Of a stretch of DNA of 64,000 nt, positions 35,493 through 48,467 are shown one piece after another. The translations under genes were made by a program, and so were the position numbers. The notes below the pieces were generated by a model. The model worked only from the letters and a program-made list of their open reading frames with translations. It searched no databases and was not told where the DNA came from. Origin of the DNA: Moniliophthora roreri (lineage: Eukaryota > Basidiomycota > Agaricomycetes > Agaricales > Marasmiaceae); NCBI GenBank assembly GCA_001466705.2, contig LATX02000068.1, positions 372,001-436,000 on the forward strand, read 5' to 3'. Position 1 is the stretch's first letter; each line of letters begins with the position of its first letter.

Positions 35493-38400
35493 CTATCGCT
35501 TACCCGCAATTCCTATACGGTTTTTGCGACCTCCGCCCTTCTTTGAGGCCTGCGACAAAGTCACGTAGGCATAAGGATCCACACCACCCTTCTTAACATC
35601 ACCCCCAGCTCTCTGTAATTTCGCTGAGTGCTCGCTGAACCGGGATAAAAGAGAAAGTCACCTTTGCTTTGAATTCGTGTCCTGGCTTAGCATTCTTCAC
35701 CTTCTGCTTTTTGGAGCTGTCCTCCACAACGTCCATGACATCATCTTCGAGCTCCTCGTTCTCCCTACGCCGCTTTTTAGTGTCCTTGTTGAACTTGACA
35801 CGTCCATTAGGACCTCTGGTAAATCCGTCGACTGATGTAATGCTTTCACGGTAAGCTGTTCCGACCACATCCTCCTTTGAACCTTGAAGTCCTACACCAG
35901 CATCATCAGAGTCCTCCTCGTCAATGATCATCTTGCCCGTCTCTTCCTCTGTCTTGAAACAAGACGCTTCTTGTCCAGGTTTGCGTTTCTTATTTGCTCC
36001 AGCGTCTGACGAATGATTTAACACGCAAGAAAGGAGGAACTGACAAGAGCATACTTACTAGTGACACGTGAAGCAACGCCTTGTAATAAGTCCATAGGCT
36101 CGTCATCATCCATCCTGAGCCGTACACCGTGCTGCTTCGCTTTCTTGTTCGTACGAGTTTCTGCACGAGGTGCTGCTTCATCGTCGCTATCATCCAGCTC
36201 GCTTTCGCTGCCGTAGATAATATCTTCAAATGCATCGCCGGTAGCAGCCGCAGTGTTCTCGGCCTGTAACTCCTCGGTTAGACTCTGCATGGAATATTGT
36301 TTGTCATTACGCACAGGTTCATCCTCTTCTTCCTTGTTTGCCTTCTTCCTCTTTGCACGATCCTTCCGCTTCTTAATATTTACGAGAACTTTAGCAGCGT
36401 CTCCTTCACCCGCATGCGAATATACCTCCTCGAACGGCAGTCGTCGTAGCAGCCTCTCAAAGATGTGCCTGACCTTGACCTTGAAGTGATTTTTGTGATC
36501 ATGGGACCAGTTGAGTAAGGCAGGTACAAGGTCTTTGAGATGAGATTGAATGATCTCGACGGGGAAGGTGTGTATCGAAAGCTTGATGAATCCAAGAACC
36601 GATTTGACAATCTCCCGGTTAGCGGAATTTAGGAAAACCAAAAGGGTGGCAAAAATCTCGTTTTTCATGTCATTCGAGATTCCCTCTACATTGAACGTAA
36701 GTAGCGAACAGAAGCAGTTAACGAGTATACGTGCCTTTGAAGTCAAAGACCAGTCGTGCGATTGCCGTTATGGTGGCGCTAACCATGTGAGGAGTGGACC
36801 CAGCTAAACCTCCTGCAACCATTTTCAAGAACTCTTCGATGCTTGCGGCAGCTGGATCAAGTAGTTAGGAACATACTCACGACATATCACATAGGACAAC
36901 ACACCTTCCATCGGAGTATCCTCTCCGTCTTCCTCCATTCCATCAATCATATTCCGCTTGACTACACCACCCTCGTTCATCTTCTTACCCATTACGACAA
37001 TGAGATCGAATGCAGCACTGCGAGCCTTGTCCGATGTCTCCTTCGTACCCAACACTGCTTCAGGAATCATAGCGGGAATCAAGTGCAACGATGAGGGCAG
37101 CATATACGGGAGGATGGCGGCCAGTAGGTTGAAACGATCCTATAAGAGAATTCCAATTATCCTCAAATTGCTTCACATATTGGGAATTCCATACCTTCTT
37201 TGCAGCAGAAGTTAAATCATCCACGGCAACATCGAGTTCCTGTAGCACTTTCTTGACCTCAATCTGAACCTTCTTCCCCTCTACTAATTTCGTCAGTATT
37301 TTGTATGCTCGCTTCTGAATACCGTTGGATTTCGCCGCAAGGATCTCCTTCGATAGACATAGCTGGAAGAGCGCAATTGCATCCGAAGTGGGAAGGAAAG
37401 GAAGGAGAAGTAGTAGGAGATCGAGAGCCATGAGGGCCATGCTTTCGTCCTCATTGGCTTTCCCGCTGGTCTCGGTCGAATGGTTGGGGAGCTCAGCTTT
37501 GAAGATGTCTACCACCTTCAGGTGTGCTTTTGACAGGGCCTAGAAAGATATCTCCCATCAACGAAAGCTCGAAATCTAGCTCCAATAACACATACACCTT
37601 CATCCGAGACGGATGCCCAAGCCGCAATTACTTCGCTCATTGAGCCTCTCGAGTCTCGGTTAACACTGCTGAACACGTTGAACAATACAGCCAACCAGTT
37701 CTCTGCTTGTGTACGAAGGAAATCGAGATTACGAATGGCATGGTCGGGTTGGATGAATGAAGGGTTCACAGTATCGCTCTCGCCTTTCGCTATGGCCATA
37801 TTTGACTCAACCACTATCTTCAATCCCCGGAGAACAGCGGATCTAAGTTCTGGCTGACTGTAGAGAACCTGAGAGAGTAACTGGGAGAACTGCTGCGTAA
37901 AGGTCTAGTAGGGGTTGAGCGATAAGATGGGGTACAAAATGTCGAACATAGTACCTCTTTCAAGTCTGGAGATCCATAACAATAACCAGGGAATCCATTC
38001 CAAACCTGATTCACGAGAACACTCCAGACCTTTGCCTCGGATTGACGTCCTTCACTTTCGGCCGTGTTTTGCAGATCAAACATGCGTTCACTGAGAGGCA
38101 CGAAGTAGGATACAAAGTGGGAGAGTGGCGAAGGATGAGGTTGAGCTAGTAGAGGAAGCAAAAAGGCGCGAGGCTCTCCACCGCTTTTACTGGATAGAAG
38201 ATAGTGTGAATCTTTGATACAGGCCCGGAAGCGGAGCACTCACCGATGTTCGGGTTCAAGGTTAAGCGGCAATATTTTGAGAACCACATCCGGCCCAAGA
38301 ACACGAATCACAGTAGACAAGACCGCGTCAGCCGCTTCCTTGTGTTCAAAGTTTTGTTCCAACCTAAGGCCATCAATCTGGATGATGAGAGGCTGCACTG

Positions 38401-39740
38401 AAGAGATACGATTCTCCGCAACTGGACCTTCTTGCTGGAGACTCATAATCAATGATGAGGATATCGACAGTAAATCGGGGATAGCCCTCGTATAAGCAAC
38501 GGAGGTGAGCGCCTTTGATATTTGCGCCACGACAGTGCCAACGTTTAATTTTCCATCTGCCTTTTCGTCCATCAAGACCGAGCAGCGACATAATGTGCTG
38601 GTCGACTGAGCAGCTGCTTGTCTAACCGCATTGTTGGTTGATTCGAGATGGGGCCAGATTGTCTTCCAGACATTGGGTGCACGACTGGAAAAGGCATTAG
38701 GATTGGTCTCCTTGAAGATAGACATGGCATCTCCGAGGACTGAGAGCCAAGCTGGGGTGGACGTGGTATCCGACTTGGTTGGTGGGAAGTTGAGGATGGC
38801 CTTCAGTACTTCTGGAAGAATGGTGCCATCGTCAAAGATGTTGTCCTCGCGGGACAGTAGAAATATATTCGACATGATGGAATATGATGATTGGGAGAGG
38901 TACGCGTTGCCTAACCTTGGCAAGTGTAAGAGGCCAGTGGTAATAGTGGGATAAGTCTGCATGAATGAGTAACATGGTAAATTAAAAACAATGCGGAGCA
39001 CTCACAGAAGGTGGAAGGTATGGTAGCACTGGTCGCAGCATAGCGAGTACATGTATGTGCGATTCAGCATCTGCACCAGGATTTTTTGAGGTAGATGATT
39101 TGTTAGCGCCGGACAAGGTCGATATTGTCCAATCCGCGACTCTATCTGCGTAAGGATGTCTCGCCAGAGGAAGGGGAGGTTTCGAAAGCACGTCTTTAAC
39201 AACTTCTGCTGCTTTCTTCCGGACTTTGGGTCTTGGATCGAGACATAGTTGGAGAATGGTAGCAAACGCCTGACGAATACCATGTGTCTCCAGTTGAGAC
39301 CGCTCCAGAGAAGTGAAAATGATGTGATAAAATGATAGCTGGGACCTAAGGGGAGGAGCATGTTGAAGGAGAGAAGGGAATAGAGGGGCAGTGAGGGATA
39401 AGAGAGTATTCAGATTGGCGCGAATGACGGGTACCGCGACGAATGGCGTAACGAGAGCAAGCAAATAGAGCTCCGCGGGAAGAATATCACCTTCATTAAG
39501 CGACAACTGTTTCTTCTGGATCGTGCCGTCGAGGGTTGTGAGAAGGGCGGCAAAATATGCAGTGGGTGTACGTTCTGCGCGCTGCTCTTCAAAAGTTGAT
39601 TCCAAGGCGATGAGAAGATTTGCAGGTGCCTTTTGATGAGAAAGTGAAGACGAAGTATGAACTCTGATTTTAGATAGCGCCTGCTCCATTGCGGTCGTCG
39701 ATGTCGAGCTCGTTATCCAGTCAAGGTCTGTCGGGCTCAT
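35493..39740 (-). CDS. RRP12: Ribosome biogenesis protein RRP12
   Basis: About ten exons give roughly 1,240 residues. The protein is almost entirely HEAT-like helical repeats with the NUC173 region in its centre (PYLSQSSYSIMSNIFL, WLSVLGDAMSIF and following). The C-terminus is charged and lysine-rich, with GRKNRIGIAGKR at the end, as in RRP12. It binds pre-ribosomes and helps export and maturation of both subunits in the nucleolus. An internal exon carries DKARSAAFDLIVVMGKKM and FATLLVFLNSANREIVKSVL, typical of the family. Start chosen at MSPTDLDWITSS, 88 bp from the divergent acyltransferase start. Confidence 0.95.
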
Positions 39741-39828
39741 AGTCGAGCAAAATTTCTGATAGATAGAGATAGATCGCTGACTAATCTTTCTCAGTTGCCT
39801 GCTGCCATCAGCGACCAACTTCTACTTC

Positions 39829-41873
39829 ATGCCCCAAGTGTCACCGACACCTACTCCTTGGTCTTATCTGTTCATAAGGCAAGCTCATATCCTTTACCCC
39901 GTTCTAATCCTCATATACAAGCTCTTAGACTTTTGTTCAAGTTTGTTCTCAAGATATTCTATGGAACTATCGTCGTGGAGAATACCCACTTGATACCTGA
40001 GAATGGTATACCATGGTCAGTCCTGGTCTCTTTCTACGAATAATCGGCTCAATTGGGATGCACAGTATCGTAAGCGCCAACCACAGTAATTCCCTCACCG
40101 ATGCATTGTGAGTGAGAAGAAATATCATGACAGTATCGACCTGATGCCCTTCAGGCTCCTTGTTACCTCTGTACCCTCCAAGGTGCTTTACCACACTCTT
40201 CACCGCTAAAATTTTACTGAGAACCTGTCAAACTCAGAAACGCAATATGCTTCGATTAACCGCAAAGTCTACACAGTTTGGCAAGAAGACCTTCACTAGC
40301 TGGTTAATTGAGAGTGCGGGAACTGTTCCAATACAACGAAGAAAGGATCATGGTGATCAAGCCGTGGATAATTCAGAAGTAATGCTTCATCTTATGGAAG
40401 TGTGTACAAGCTTTCTTTTCGGCTTCAGTCGTACTGTACTTATTTACTTCAGGCCCTCGAAACCGGAGACGCAGTTTGCCTATTCCCAGAGGGAATGAGT
40501 AGGTATCACCCAACGATTGCCCCGTTCAAAACAGGTGGTGAGTAATGATACCTTTGCACATGTCGAATAACCTGACAGCAACATATCACAGTCGCCAGAC
40601 TAGTGTCTGATGTATTGTCAAGAAACAGAGATGACCCAGACTTCAAGATTTCGATCCTCACATGCTCTATCACCTACATGTACGAAATTACGACCGTAAC
40701 CACTTTTTCACACTGAGCCACTCTCAGGCACCGCCAACATTTTCGCTCAGACGTTCTCGTCACATTCCATGAACCAATGGTCTTCACATCCAAAGTATAT
40801 ATCTACTTTCCAGACCACCATTGCCTTTTTGACTCGCGAATAGGACAATCCTGAACTCTTGGCGCCCGTGGACTTCAATATTATACGCTCCATTACAGCT
40901 CAGATGCATCAACAAATTTGCCACGGGACTTTGGATTCGCCCTCGTGGGACTTGATTCGTACCAGCAAATTAGCAGCTCGGATATATGCCCCACTTGGTA
41001 CACGGATGAGTCTGGGCGACCACGTTCGTGTTGTACGAACATTCCTTGACGCCTTCAAAACTGCCAACACTGCTGCGGACGAGCAGAAACTGGATCCGGA
41101 AAACATCAAGAAACTTCGAGATGATCTCAAGGTGAGCATCTCAACTTTTTTTTCCTCGTTCAAAGTATGTGAAACAATGTGGTCCACAGGCGTATCAAGA
41201 TCAACTAGCGAGATTGGGCATAAAGGACGACCGAATCAGAAGGAGACCCCTTCCAAGACGAACCATTTTTTATCGGATGGGCATCAGATTGATTTGGGCA
41301 TTGTGTCTCCTCAGTCTCTCGATGCCAGGCCTGCTTCTTTCATTGCCCGTTTATACCACGACCTTCTACGCGGTGCATAATTTCAAGAAGACAGGTCCCA
41401 TATTCGATACTTGGGACGAAATCGCGCAGTATAAGCTCATTTACGGGTTGATCTCTGGGATTATAGTTTGGCTATTAGGTGTCCTCCTTACCTTGCCATT
41501 TGCTATGATCACGAGTATCCTAATTCCCGCGCTGATGTGGATGAGCCTCCGATGGGTTGAAGATGCGGTCTCTTCGGTGCGCTCTTTTATGGCGTTGGCT
41601 CGGTTGCTACGCGTTGGCAAGCCTGCGCTGAAGGAGATGTATGAGAGACGGCAGGATTTACACGGGCGTGTCTTAGACCTCGCCATTTCAATCGACCTTC
41701 CGGCCGACCCGGAGGCATACTTTGTGGAGGCGGGAGGTCGAGAGAAGGGTCGTGCTCGTGGTTTATGGGAGAGCAAAGCCAAGTATTTCTCAATTAGGCG
41801 CAGGAGAAAGAGGGATTGGAACGAGACGCTACGGCTGTATGACAAGGTAGACTATCCGGAGGATGATCTTTGA
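39829..41873 (+). CDS. Glycerol-3-phosphate/DHAP acyltransferase, SCT1/GPT2 type
   Basis: About eight exons. The start is taken at MPQVSPTPTPWSYLFIR, joined by a GC-AG intron (39879-39928) to LLFKFVLKIFYGTIVVEN; this gives the tryptophan-rich opening common to the fungal family. The PlsC acyltransferase domain follows with CIVSANHSNSLTD (the H...D catalytic motif), VPIQRRKD, and LFPEGMSRYHPTIAPFKTG (the substrate-binding EGxS-like motif). Near the C-terminus are two long transmembrane segments (WALCLLSLSMPGLLLSLPVY and LIYGLISGIIVWLLGVLLTL), then a charged tail ending YDKVDYPEDDL. The enzyme makes lysophosphatidic acid at the ER. The gene is head to head with RRP12. Confidence 0.92.
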
Positions 41874-42008
41874 ATGAACATTTCTCGGTTTATAGTTTCC
41901 GTTGCTTTGAGTACATACATGGATAATAATGATAAGTTATGAGTGCGAGTAATGTTCACTTTGGACTATGATGTAATAAGTCCGCAGTATGTCATACGTG
42001 TCGTAGGG

Positions 42009-43677
42009 TCACTCTCGGATTCCTTCCATCGGCGGGCGAAGATGTGACCTTGGCGGGACGGCAGGCCGCGCCAAAGAATGGTAAGGCACTGGTTTTCGGA
42101 CGACAGGAGGTGGTCTCGGGAGTGGTCGGATATTTCTCAAGTGAGGCGGAATAGCCGGCACTGGGGGTGCGGATACATCGGGTAGGGGACGAATGGGGAC
42201 GTTACTCCGTTGTTCGCCGACGCTCGCAGGGTCTTGCGTATAAACGTCCGGACTCGTTGAAGTAGCCATTGAGTGTACAGATTTGATGTCATAGTCCACC
42301 AAGGAGGAAACTCTGCTCTTTGATCCCCGAGCTGCAAAGAGCCAATCGTGAAACTCACGAGGAGCGGATGCGACTGAGTACATAGACATTGAGTCCGAAG
42401 AACATATCGAATGAGGCTGGAGCTCTTCATTAAAGTCTGCCAATGAATACAAAGACAATAAAAAATGCTCACCCGCTTTAAGCCTGAGTATGTCTTTTAG
42501 TGAGGCTCTTTTGGTGATCCAGCAGGAGTAGTCAGCCAGCTTTCCCGAATACATTCGTTGGATGCCAAGGTCGAAAGGTCTCCCTGCTCGAGGCATGAAA
42601 CAGAGGCATCCGAACAATCGTCCGGCTGTAATGTGGTACGCCGCGACTCTGCATCGGATATGGAGGGAATAAAGAGTGATGCGGAGGTTGGAGGTCTGGT
42701 GAGAGGAACCGACGAAGAGGATGTGGAGAAGCGCTTCTCGGACATTTTTTCTGCACCGACCAGTTGCCGTTGTTGAAGATGACGTCGTTTTCTACGCCTG
42801 ATTGTGACCAATACAAGTAGCAGGCCGGTGAAGAAGGCCAGAACACCAAGAACGATGCCTGTGATCTCCTGGGACTTAAGGGACATGGCCTGCGGTTTTG
42901 TGAGCCTGAGGATTGCGGGACAGTGTTACTTGGTACAGACACGTACTTTATCTGACGCAGAAGACGGGTAGTAAGGGTAACGACCGTTCGACAGTGGGCC
43001 CCTTTAAAGCAATCACCAACTCAATACCAACTTGTCGCTTAGCATCAGAGCAGCGGAGCGTAAGAGCCAGTGAAGTAATCTTGATGCATACAGTCGAGGG
43101 GTTTGGGGATTTGCTGTGCTTAAATGTATATTAGGTATCCACTAGTCCCCAGAAACACGAGAGGCATTTGAAGAGTGGCCGTCCGGTGGAGCAGTATTCG
43201 CGCTAGATCATCACATACACTGCCTCAGCTTACCGGATGCCAGAGACTCTCAAGTTTCGAGTATTGAGTATAAGCAAACCTGATCGGTGTTGAAGCTTGA
43301 AGCCGACCTCTACTGTGCGCAATGGCGGCAAAGATAATACCGAAAAGTAGGAGCTTTAACCTGTTTTCCTTTGAAAGGCGGCCAGTTCGGCTGTGCGTCG
43401 GGTATTGAAGAATCGAGTGATAGATATCTGCTACGAGGGTCGTACTCACCGAATTCGTATCTGAGGTGTCTACATACTACGTGCTGGTCACTGTCACCGG
43501 CTCATTAATAGGGATCCACAGTATTTGGTAGGACTCAGATGGTACTGGCGTTTGTAAGATGAAATGCTTTGTCTCCTGGATGCTACGTTCTCCATTCGTA
43601 TGGTTCTTGACAACGAGCAACATCATTTGAAGCTCTCCGCAAGGGGGATATTTAGGCGGGTCGTGCGGACAAAACAT
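42009..43677 (-). CDS. Single-pass membrane protein with uncertain N-terminal exons
   Basis: The C-terminal part (42009-42886) is clear: MSLKSQEITG, one transmembrane helix (IVLGVLAFFTGLLLVLVTI), RRRKRRH stop-transfer, and a Ser/Pro-rich tail ending RPPMEGIRE. Upstream minus-strand exons look like its ectodomain: MFCPHDPPKYPPCGELQ with VVKNHTNGERSIQE, then SLDSSIPDAQPNWPPFKGKQ, then VEVGFKLQHRSGLLILNTRN, then SPNPSTVCIKITSLAL, and SNGRYPYYPSSASDK joining AMSLKSQE in phase. Two of these junctions do not keep frame. One would be repaired by removing a single base from the C4 run at 42999-43002. So the gene may be decayed, mis-assembled, or spliced in a way I missed. Function unknown. Confidence 0.55.
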
Positions 43678-43941
43678 CGGAGCAGGATCTAGTTGAGAAG
43701 AGAAGCAAATCTATATAAATAATGATCCAGTAGCGTGGGCTATCTGGCACGTGTGGCAGTACAGGAAAATTTTAATAGATAGATAGATAGATCAGTCTTC
43801 TCCAAGCTCAGCGTCCAAGTTGCCTTCCCTTGTATCAGTACCTTTTAGACCCTCAAGATCTCAAAAAAGACTTGTATCATCATCACTTCATCCATCTTTC
43901 TTTTCTTCATCTGCTAGATCGATCAACCAAGGACTACGACA
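43678..43941. other. Divergent intergenic region with a GATA-type microsatellite
   Basis: Contains (ATAG)4AT at 43775-43792, a CACGTG at 43749-43754 and a pyrimidine-rich leader before the EF-3-like start codon. Confidence 0.45.
43775..43792. repeat. ATAG tetranucleotide microsatellite
   Basis: Four and a half perfect ATAG units, upstream of the EF-3-like gene. Confidence 0.85.
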
Positions 43942-46900
43942 ATGCCCACCGCCATAGATTCCCACCATTTCGGTCCCCTCATAGAGTCTCTACGCACTGC
44001 ACCTACAGCTCCAGATGCTAAAGGAGCCGCTGATAAAATAGCTCGAGAAGTTTCGAAAGCTGGTCTTCAAACACTTGAGTACGTCCTTATAGTCCTAACT
44101 CCAAGGTGTAAGCTGACGGAACGATTTCAGAGAATGTAACATAATTCAAACTATGCACTCCTTTGCGACCAACAAGAAATCCGGCTACGAAAGAGAATCC
44201 GCCGCTATAGCGTTTCAATCTCTTGCTAACATACTGGGAAAGCCATCACTTCCACACTTACTATCATCGATCCCAGTCCTCTATGAGCTACACAATGACA
44301 AAGGAGAAGTAGTTCGTACAGCTGCCAACACAGCTGTCAAGGCCATCATGAAGCTCGTCCCCCCTGAAGCCACCAGGGTTATATTCCAAATATTGATCAA
44401 CGTAGTGTCGACCAGTAAAAACTGGAAGGCGAAAGTTGGGGCTCTGGACACGATGCGTGGTTTCGTGTCGTCTGCAAAGGATCAAGTGGCGGAAGAACTG
44501 GGACGTATTCTACCTAAAGTCGAAAATGCGATGCATGACACAAAGTCAGAGGTGCGTTTGGAAAAATTTCACAAAATTTTTCGCAAATTTATGCATTTCG
44601 CACTCAAGGTTTCATCCGCTGCGATCAAGTGCGCGACAGTACTATGCGAGTGAGCAATGTTTTAAGTCTAAATTTCTATGGACTAACAGCTCTTTCCTAT
44701 AGTACCCTTGCCAATCCAGATCTCACTCCCCATATTCCAACCCTCGTAAAATGCATGTCTAATCCCGATTCCGTCCCTGCATGCATCAAAGCACTGTCTT
44801 CGACCACATTCGTTGCCGATGTCACTGCACCTGCTCTTGCAGTTCTAGTTCCTTTACTCCTTCGCGCACTGAATGACCGCAGCATGGAAGTTCAGCGTCG
44901 TACGGTCGTTGTCATTGACAATCTAGTAAAGCTAGTCCGAGATCCCAATGTTGCAGCTCTTTATCTTAGTCCTTTGATCGAAGGCACGGAAAGGTCTGTC
45001 TCAATTCTCGCTGTCTACAACAATTGGCTTTGACCTGGATGCTTTAGGATAGCAAAGGGTGCTTCCTTCCCTGAAGTTAGAGCTTTTGCGGATGCTGCAC
45101 TGCAGACATTGATTAAAGCCGGCGCTTCCAAAGACGGTCCATCTCCGGTTGCTCGAGACATCGATGCACAAACTGCCGAAGCCAAAGCAGCCCTTCTTAC
45201 CCTGCTACCCGAAGACCTCCGGGCAGACATGGCTTCTCCGAATGGGCCATTCACTCCGAAGTATAATCTTCTCTCGCAATCGCTCGAGTACCAGGCGTCG
45301 CTAGTGGCAGAGCTCATTGATAAACGGAATTTCCATGTCACTGAAGTGTGGAGGCGCTGTGTTGGTGTTTACATGGCCCCATGGTTGAGCGGTGACGCCG
45401 ATCGTGCGACTGCATATGCGGAGGCTGTTCGCACTCACCTTTTATCAGTCGACAAGGTCAGCGGCCTCATGCTTCTTTCGGGAGAGCCCTGTTCAATCAT
45501 TCATCTAGGCTAAACATGCTGTGATCAGCGACACTTCAGACGACGAGGGAGAGGTCCTATGTGATATTCTCTTCTCCTTGGCTTATGGAGCGCTTCTCCT
45601 TCTGTCCCACACGAGATTACGATTGGTGAAAGGCCGAAGATACGGAATATTGGGAACCAATGGAAGTGGAAAGTCGACTCTTATGCGTCAGATATCACAA
45701 AGTCGTGTCGAAAATTTCCCACCACAGGACCAGCTCCGGTGTGTTATGGTTGAGCATTCACTGCAAGGAGAGGACGCTTCCCTTTCCGTATTGGACTTCA
45801 TTGCCTCAGGTGAGAGAGATCCTGTGGTGGAAGCCAACACAGTTCTAAGCATAATGACAGACAAGAATTTGGTCGATGTGCCAAAATCTAAAATTCGCGA
45901 TCAATTGCTGTCCGTCGGCTTCGATGACGAACGACAGAGTGCCCCTGTTGGAAGCCTTTCCGGTGGTTGGAAGATGAAGTTGGAACTAGCGCGAGCAATG
46001 TTACTTAATGCGGATGTACTGCTCCTGGACGAGGTGAGGATTCATTCTGATATAGTAGACTCATTAATGAACGTAGCCTTTGCCGAAATCTAGCCAACTA
46101 ACCATGTGAGTATCTGGGAACGTCGTATCCTTTTTGTGTCTGTTCTCACGGATTAATCTCAGCTGGATCGTGCTTCTGTTGCGTGGTTGGAGAAATGGAT
46201 CTTGGGGAATTCGCATATTACATGCATGATTGTCTCGCATGATAGTTTGTAAGCGATCTGGAGGTTCCTACCCTAGATCCAAGCTAATCTGATGCCCAAA
46301 GGTTCCTTGATAATGTCACAACCGATATAGGTACGAAAGTATTCCGCTGTTTTGTTACAAACATACTAACTCGGGTTCCACTGCAGTGAGTCTCGTAGGA
46401 GTAGGAAATGGAAGACCCGACTTTTTTTAAAAAAAAAATACTCCTCAGATACACTACGAGGACAAAAAGCTAGTCTACTATCCCGGAAACCTTTCTGCAT
46501 TTGTCTCTCATCATCCTGGTAAGTAATTATTTTCATCGCTTTGGGATGTTCTGACCTTCCTGCAGAAGCAAAGTCTTACTACACGCTCGCCGCAACTTCC
46601 GTCAAATTTTCATTCCCTCCTCCGGGATCCCTAATGGGAGTACGAAGTAACACGCGAGCCATCTTGAAGATGACTAATTGTACTTTTACTTATCCGGGAC
46701 GGAAAGAGCCGAGTCTCTACAACGTCAGCTGCGCACTTTCACTTTCAAGGTCGGTGGCACGTCAAAGTTTCATTTCCGACGACTTGTTGAATGACATCTT
46801 CACTAAAAAGCCGTGTGTTTGTGCGCGGCCCGAATGGAGCGGGAAAGAGTACGCTCATAAAGCTATTGACGGTATGGTATCGCGTGTTTTATTGTCATTT

Positions 46901-48467
46901 CTCGATACTGATTCCTAACAGGGCGAAACCATCCCGCAAGAAGGCCAGTACAATCTTAACACTTGTAACGGTGTCTACTAACTTAACAATAGGTACCGTG
47001 TACAAACACCCCGCCTTGCGAGTGGGATATGTCTCTCAGCATGCCACTCACCATATTGGTACAGTGCCGTCGTCTTTTGTTATAGCGGTGTTAACCTGGA
47101 TCTTATTACAGATCGCCACTTGGAGGTGACTTTTCACATTTTCCTCCGCCAGTTCCGTGCTGTAGCTCATAACTCCTAATTCCTAACTTCCAGAAAACGA
47201 GTATGTCCATTGTAGCGTTGGTGACATTTACTGATTCATATATACTTCCATTTGTAGGCGTTGAATATATCCAATGGAGATTTCAAGATGGTCATGACAG
47301 AGAAATCTTGGAGAAAGCTACCCGAGTCCTCACCGAGGAAGATAAACGAACGATGGACCAAGAGTGGGTAGGCAGGAATGGGACGAAGCGCAAGCTGGAG
47401 GTGATCATCATATTTCTACTCTACTCCTCTAGATCCGTGCTCACCAGAATCGTTGTGATATGCAGCTTATCATGGGTCGTCAAAAGTTGAAAAAGTCGTT
47501 CCAGTATGAGATTAAGTGGCGTGGGCTGGATCATAAATTCAACACATGGGTTCCCCGAGAAGACCTTCTAAACAAGGGCTTTGGCAAACTGGTTCAGCAG
47601 TTTGATGATCTGGAATCTTCGCGAGAAGGCGCCGGAGCGAGGGACACTTCGGCCCATCTCGTTCGTAAACACCTTGAGGACATAGGTTTGGATGGTGGTA
47701 AGTTTCGTGATCTCGATACATTTTCGGGCTGCGCATATTCACAATGGAATACCGGGCTAGACATTGCTCAGTACAACGAAATTTCCGGACTCTCTGGTGG
47801 TCAAAAAATAAAGCTTGTCATAGCGGCTTGTCTTTGGAACAACCCTCAGGTTTGTTTGCTTTATGCCACGTGAATTCAGACTTATTTGCAAAACAGATCT
47901 GCGTCCTCGATGAACCGTCGAATTTCCTTGATCGTGAGGCCCTCGGTGGCTTAGCCGTTGCAATAAGAGACTGGGCCGGTGCAGTTGTATGTGCCGATCC
48001 GTTACACTGTTTGCAATTCGTTGCTGATCATCTCGGATTCGCAGATCATTATTTCGCATAACCATGAATTCGCCTCGGCGTTGTGTATGTACCATCGAGC
48101 ACTTAAATGGGCCTTGAACCTGACAATCTGAATCACAGGCCCAGAAATTTGGGATATTGAAGCGGGTCGCATGACGCAGAAAGGCAAAGCGGCCATTGTG
48201 GAGGATGCTTTCCTCGACAAGAAGGGAAGTGGCGCAAATACTCCTAGGTCCAAGGTGGCCACGCCGGTTGCCTCTACTAATGCAACTCCTGCTGTTAGTG
48301 GGGCGGAGGAGAATGGTTCGGCGACACCAGCATCAGCTCCTGTCAAAAAGAAGAAAAAGTTGACTCGTAACCAGCTGAAGGTTCAAGAAGAGAGGAGAAG
48401 GCTGAGAAAGCTCGCGTGGCTTACTAACGGGGGCCCTCGCCCAGAAGACACTGACAGCGACGCTTAG
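43942..48467 (+). CDS. EF-3/New1/Elf1-type ABC-F ATPase
   Basis: About 18 exons give roughly 1,050 residues, beginning MPTAIDSHHFGPLIESLRT. The N-third is HEAT repeats, followed by the EF-3 four-helix region. NBD1 has GTNGSGKSTLMR, GSLSGGWKMK and LLLDEPTNHLD. NBD2 has GPNGAGKSTLIK, LSGGQKIKLV and VLDEPSNFLD, with the chromodomain-like insert FQYEIKWRGLDHKFNTWVPR between. The tail is Lys-rich (KKKKKLTRNQLK). The family acts at the ribosome (EF-3: translocation and E-site release; New1: termination at certain codons) or in mRNA export (S. pombe Elf1). The insert and tail favour the New1/Elf1 branch rather than canonical EF-3. A GC-AG intron (46944-46992) is required after IPQEG, and an 8-nt micro-exon between two introns is the only way I found to keep phase near 46,395. 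Confidence 0.9.
46422..46438 (+). repeat. T7-A10 homopolymer tract inside an intron
   Basis: Seven T followed by ten A within an intron of the EF-3-like gene, 14 bases before the acceptor. Confidence 0.9.
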
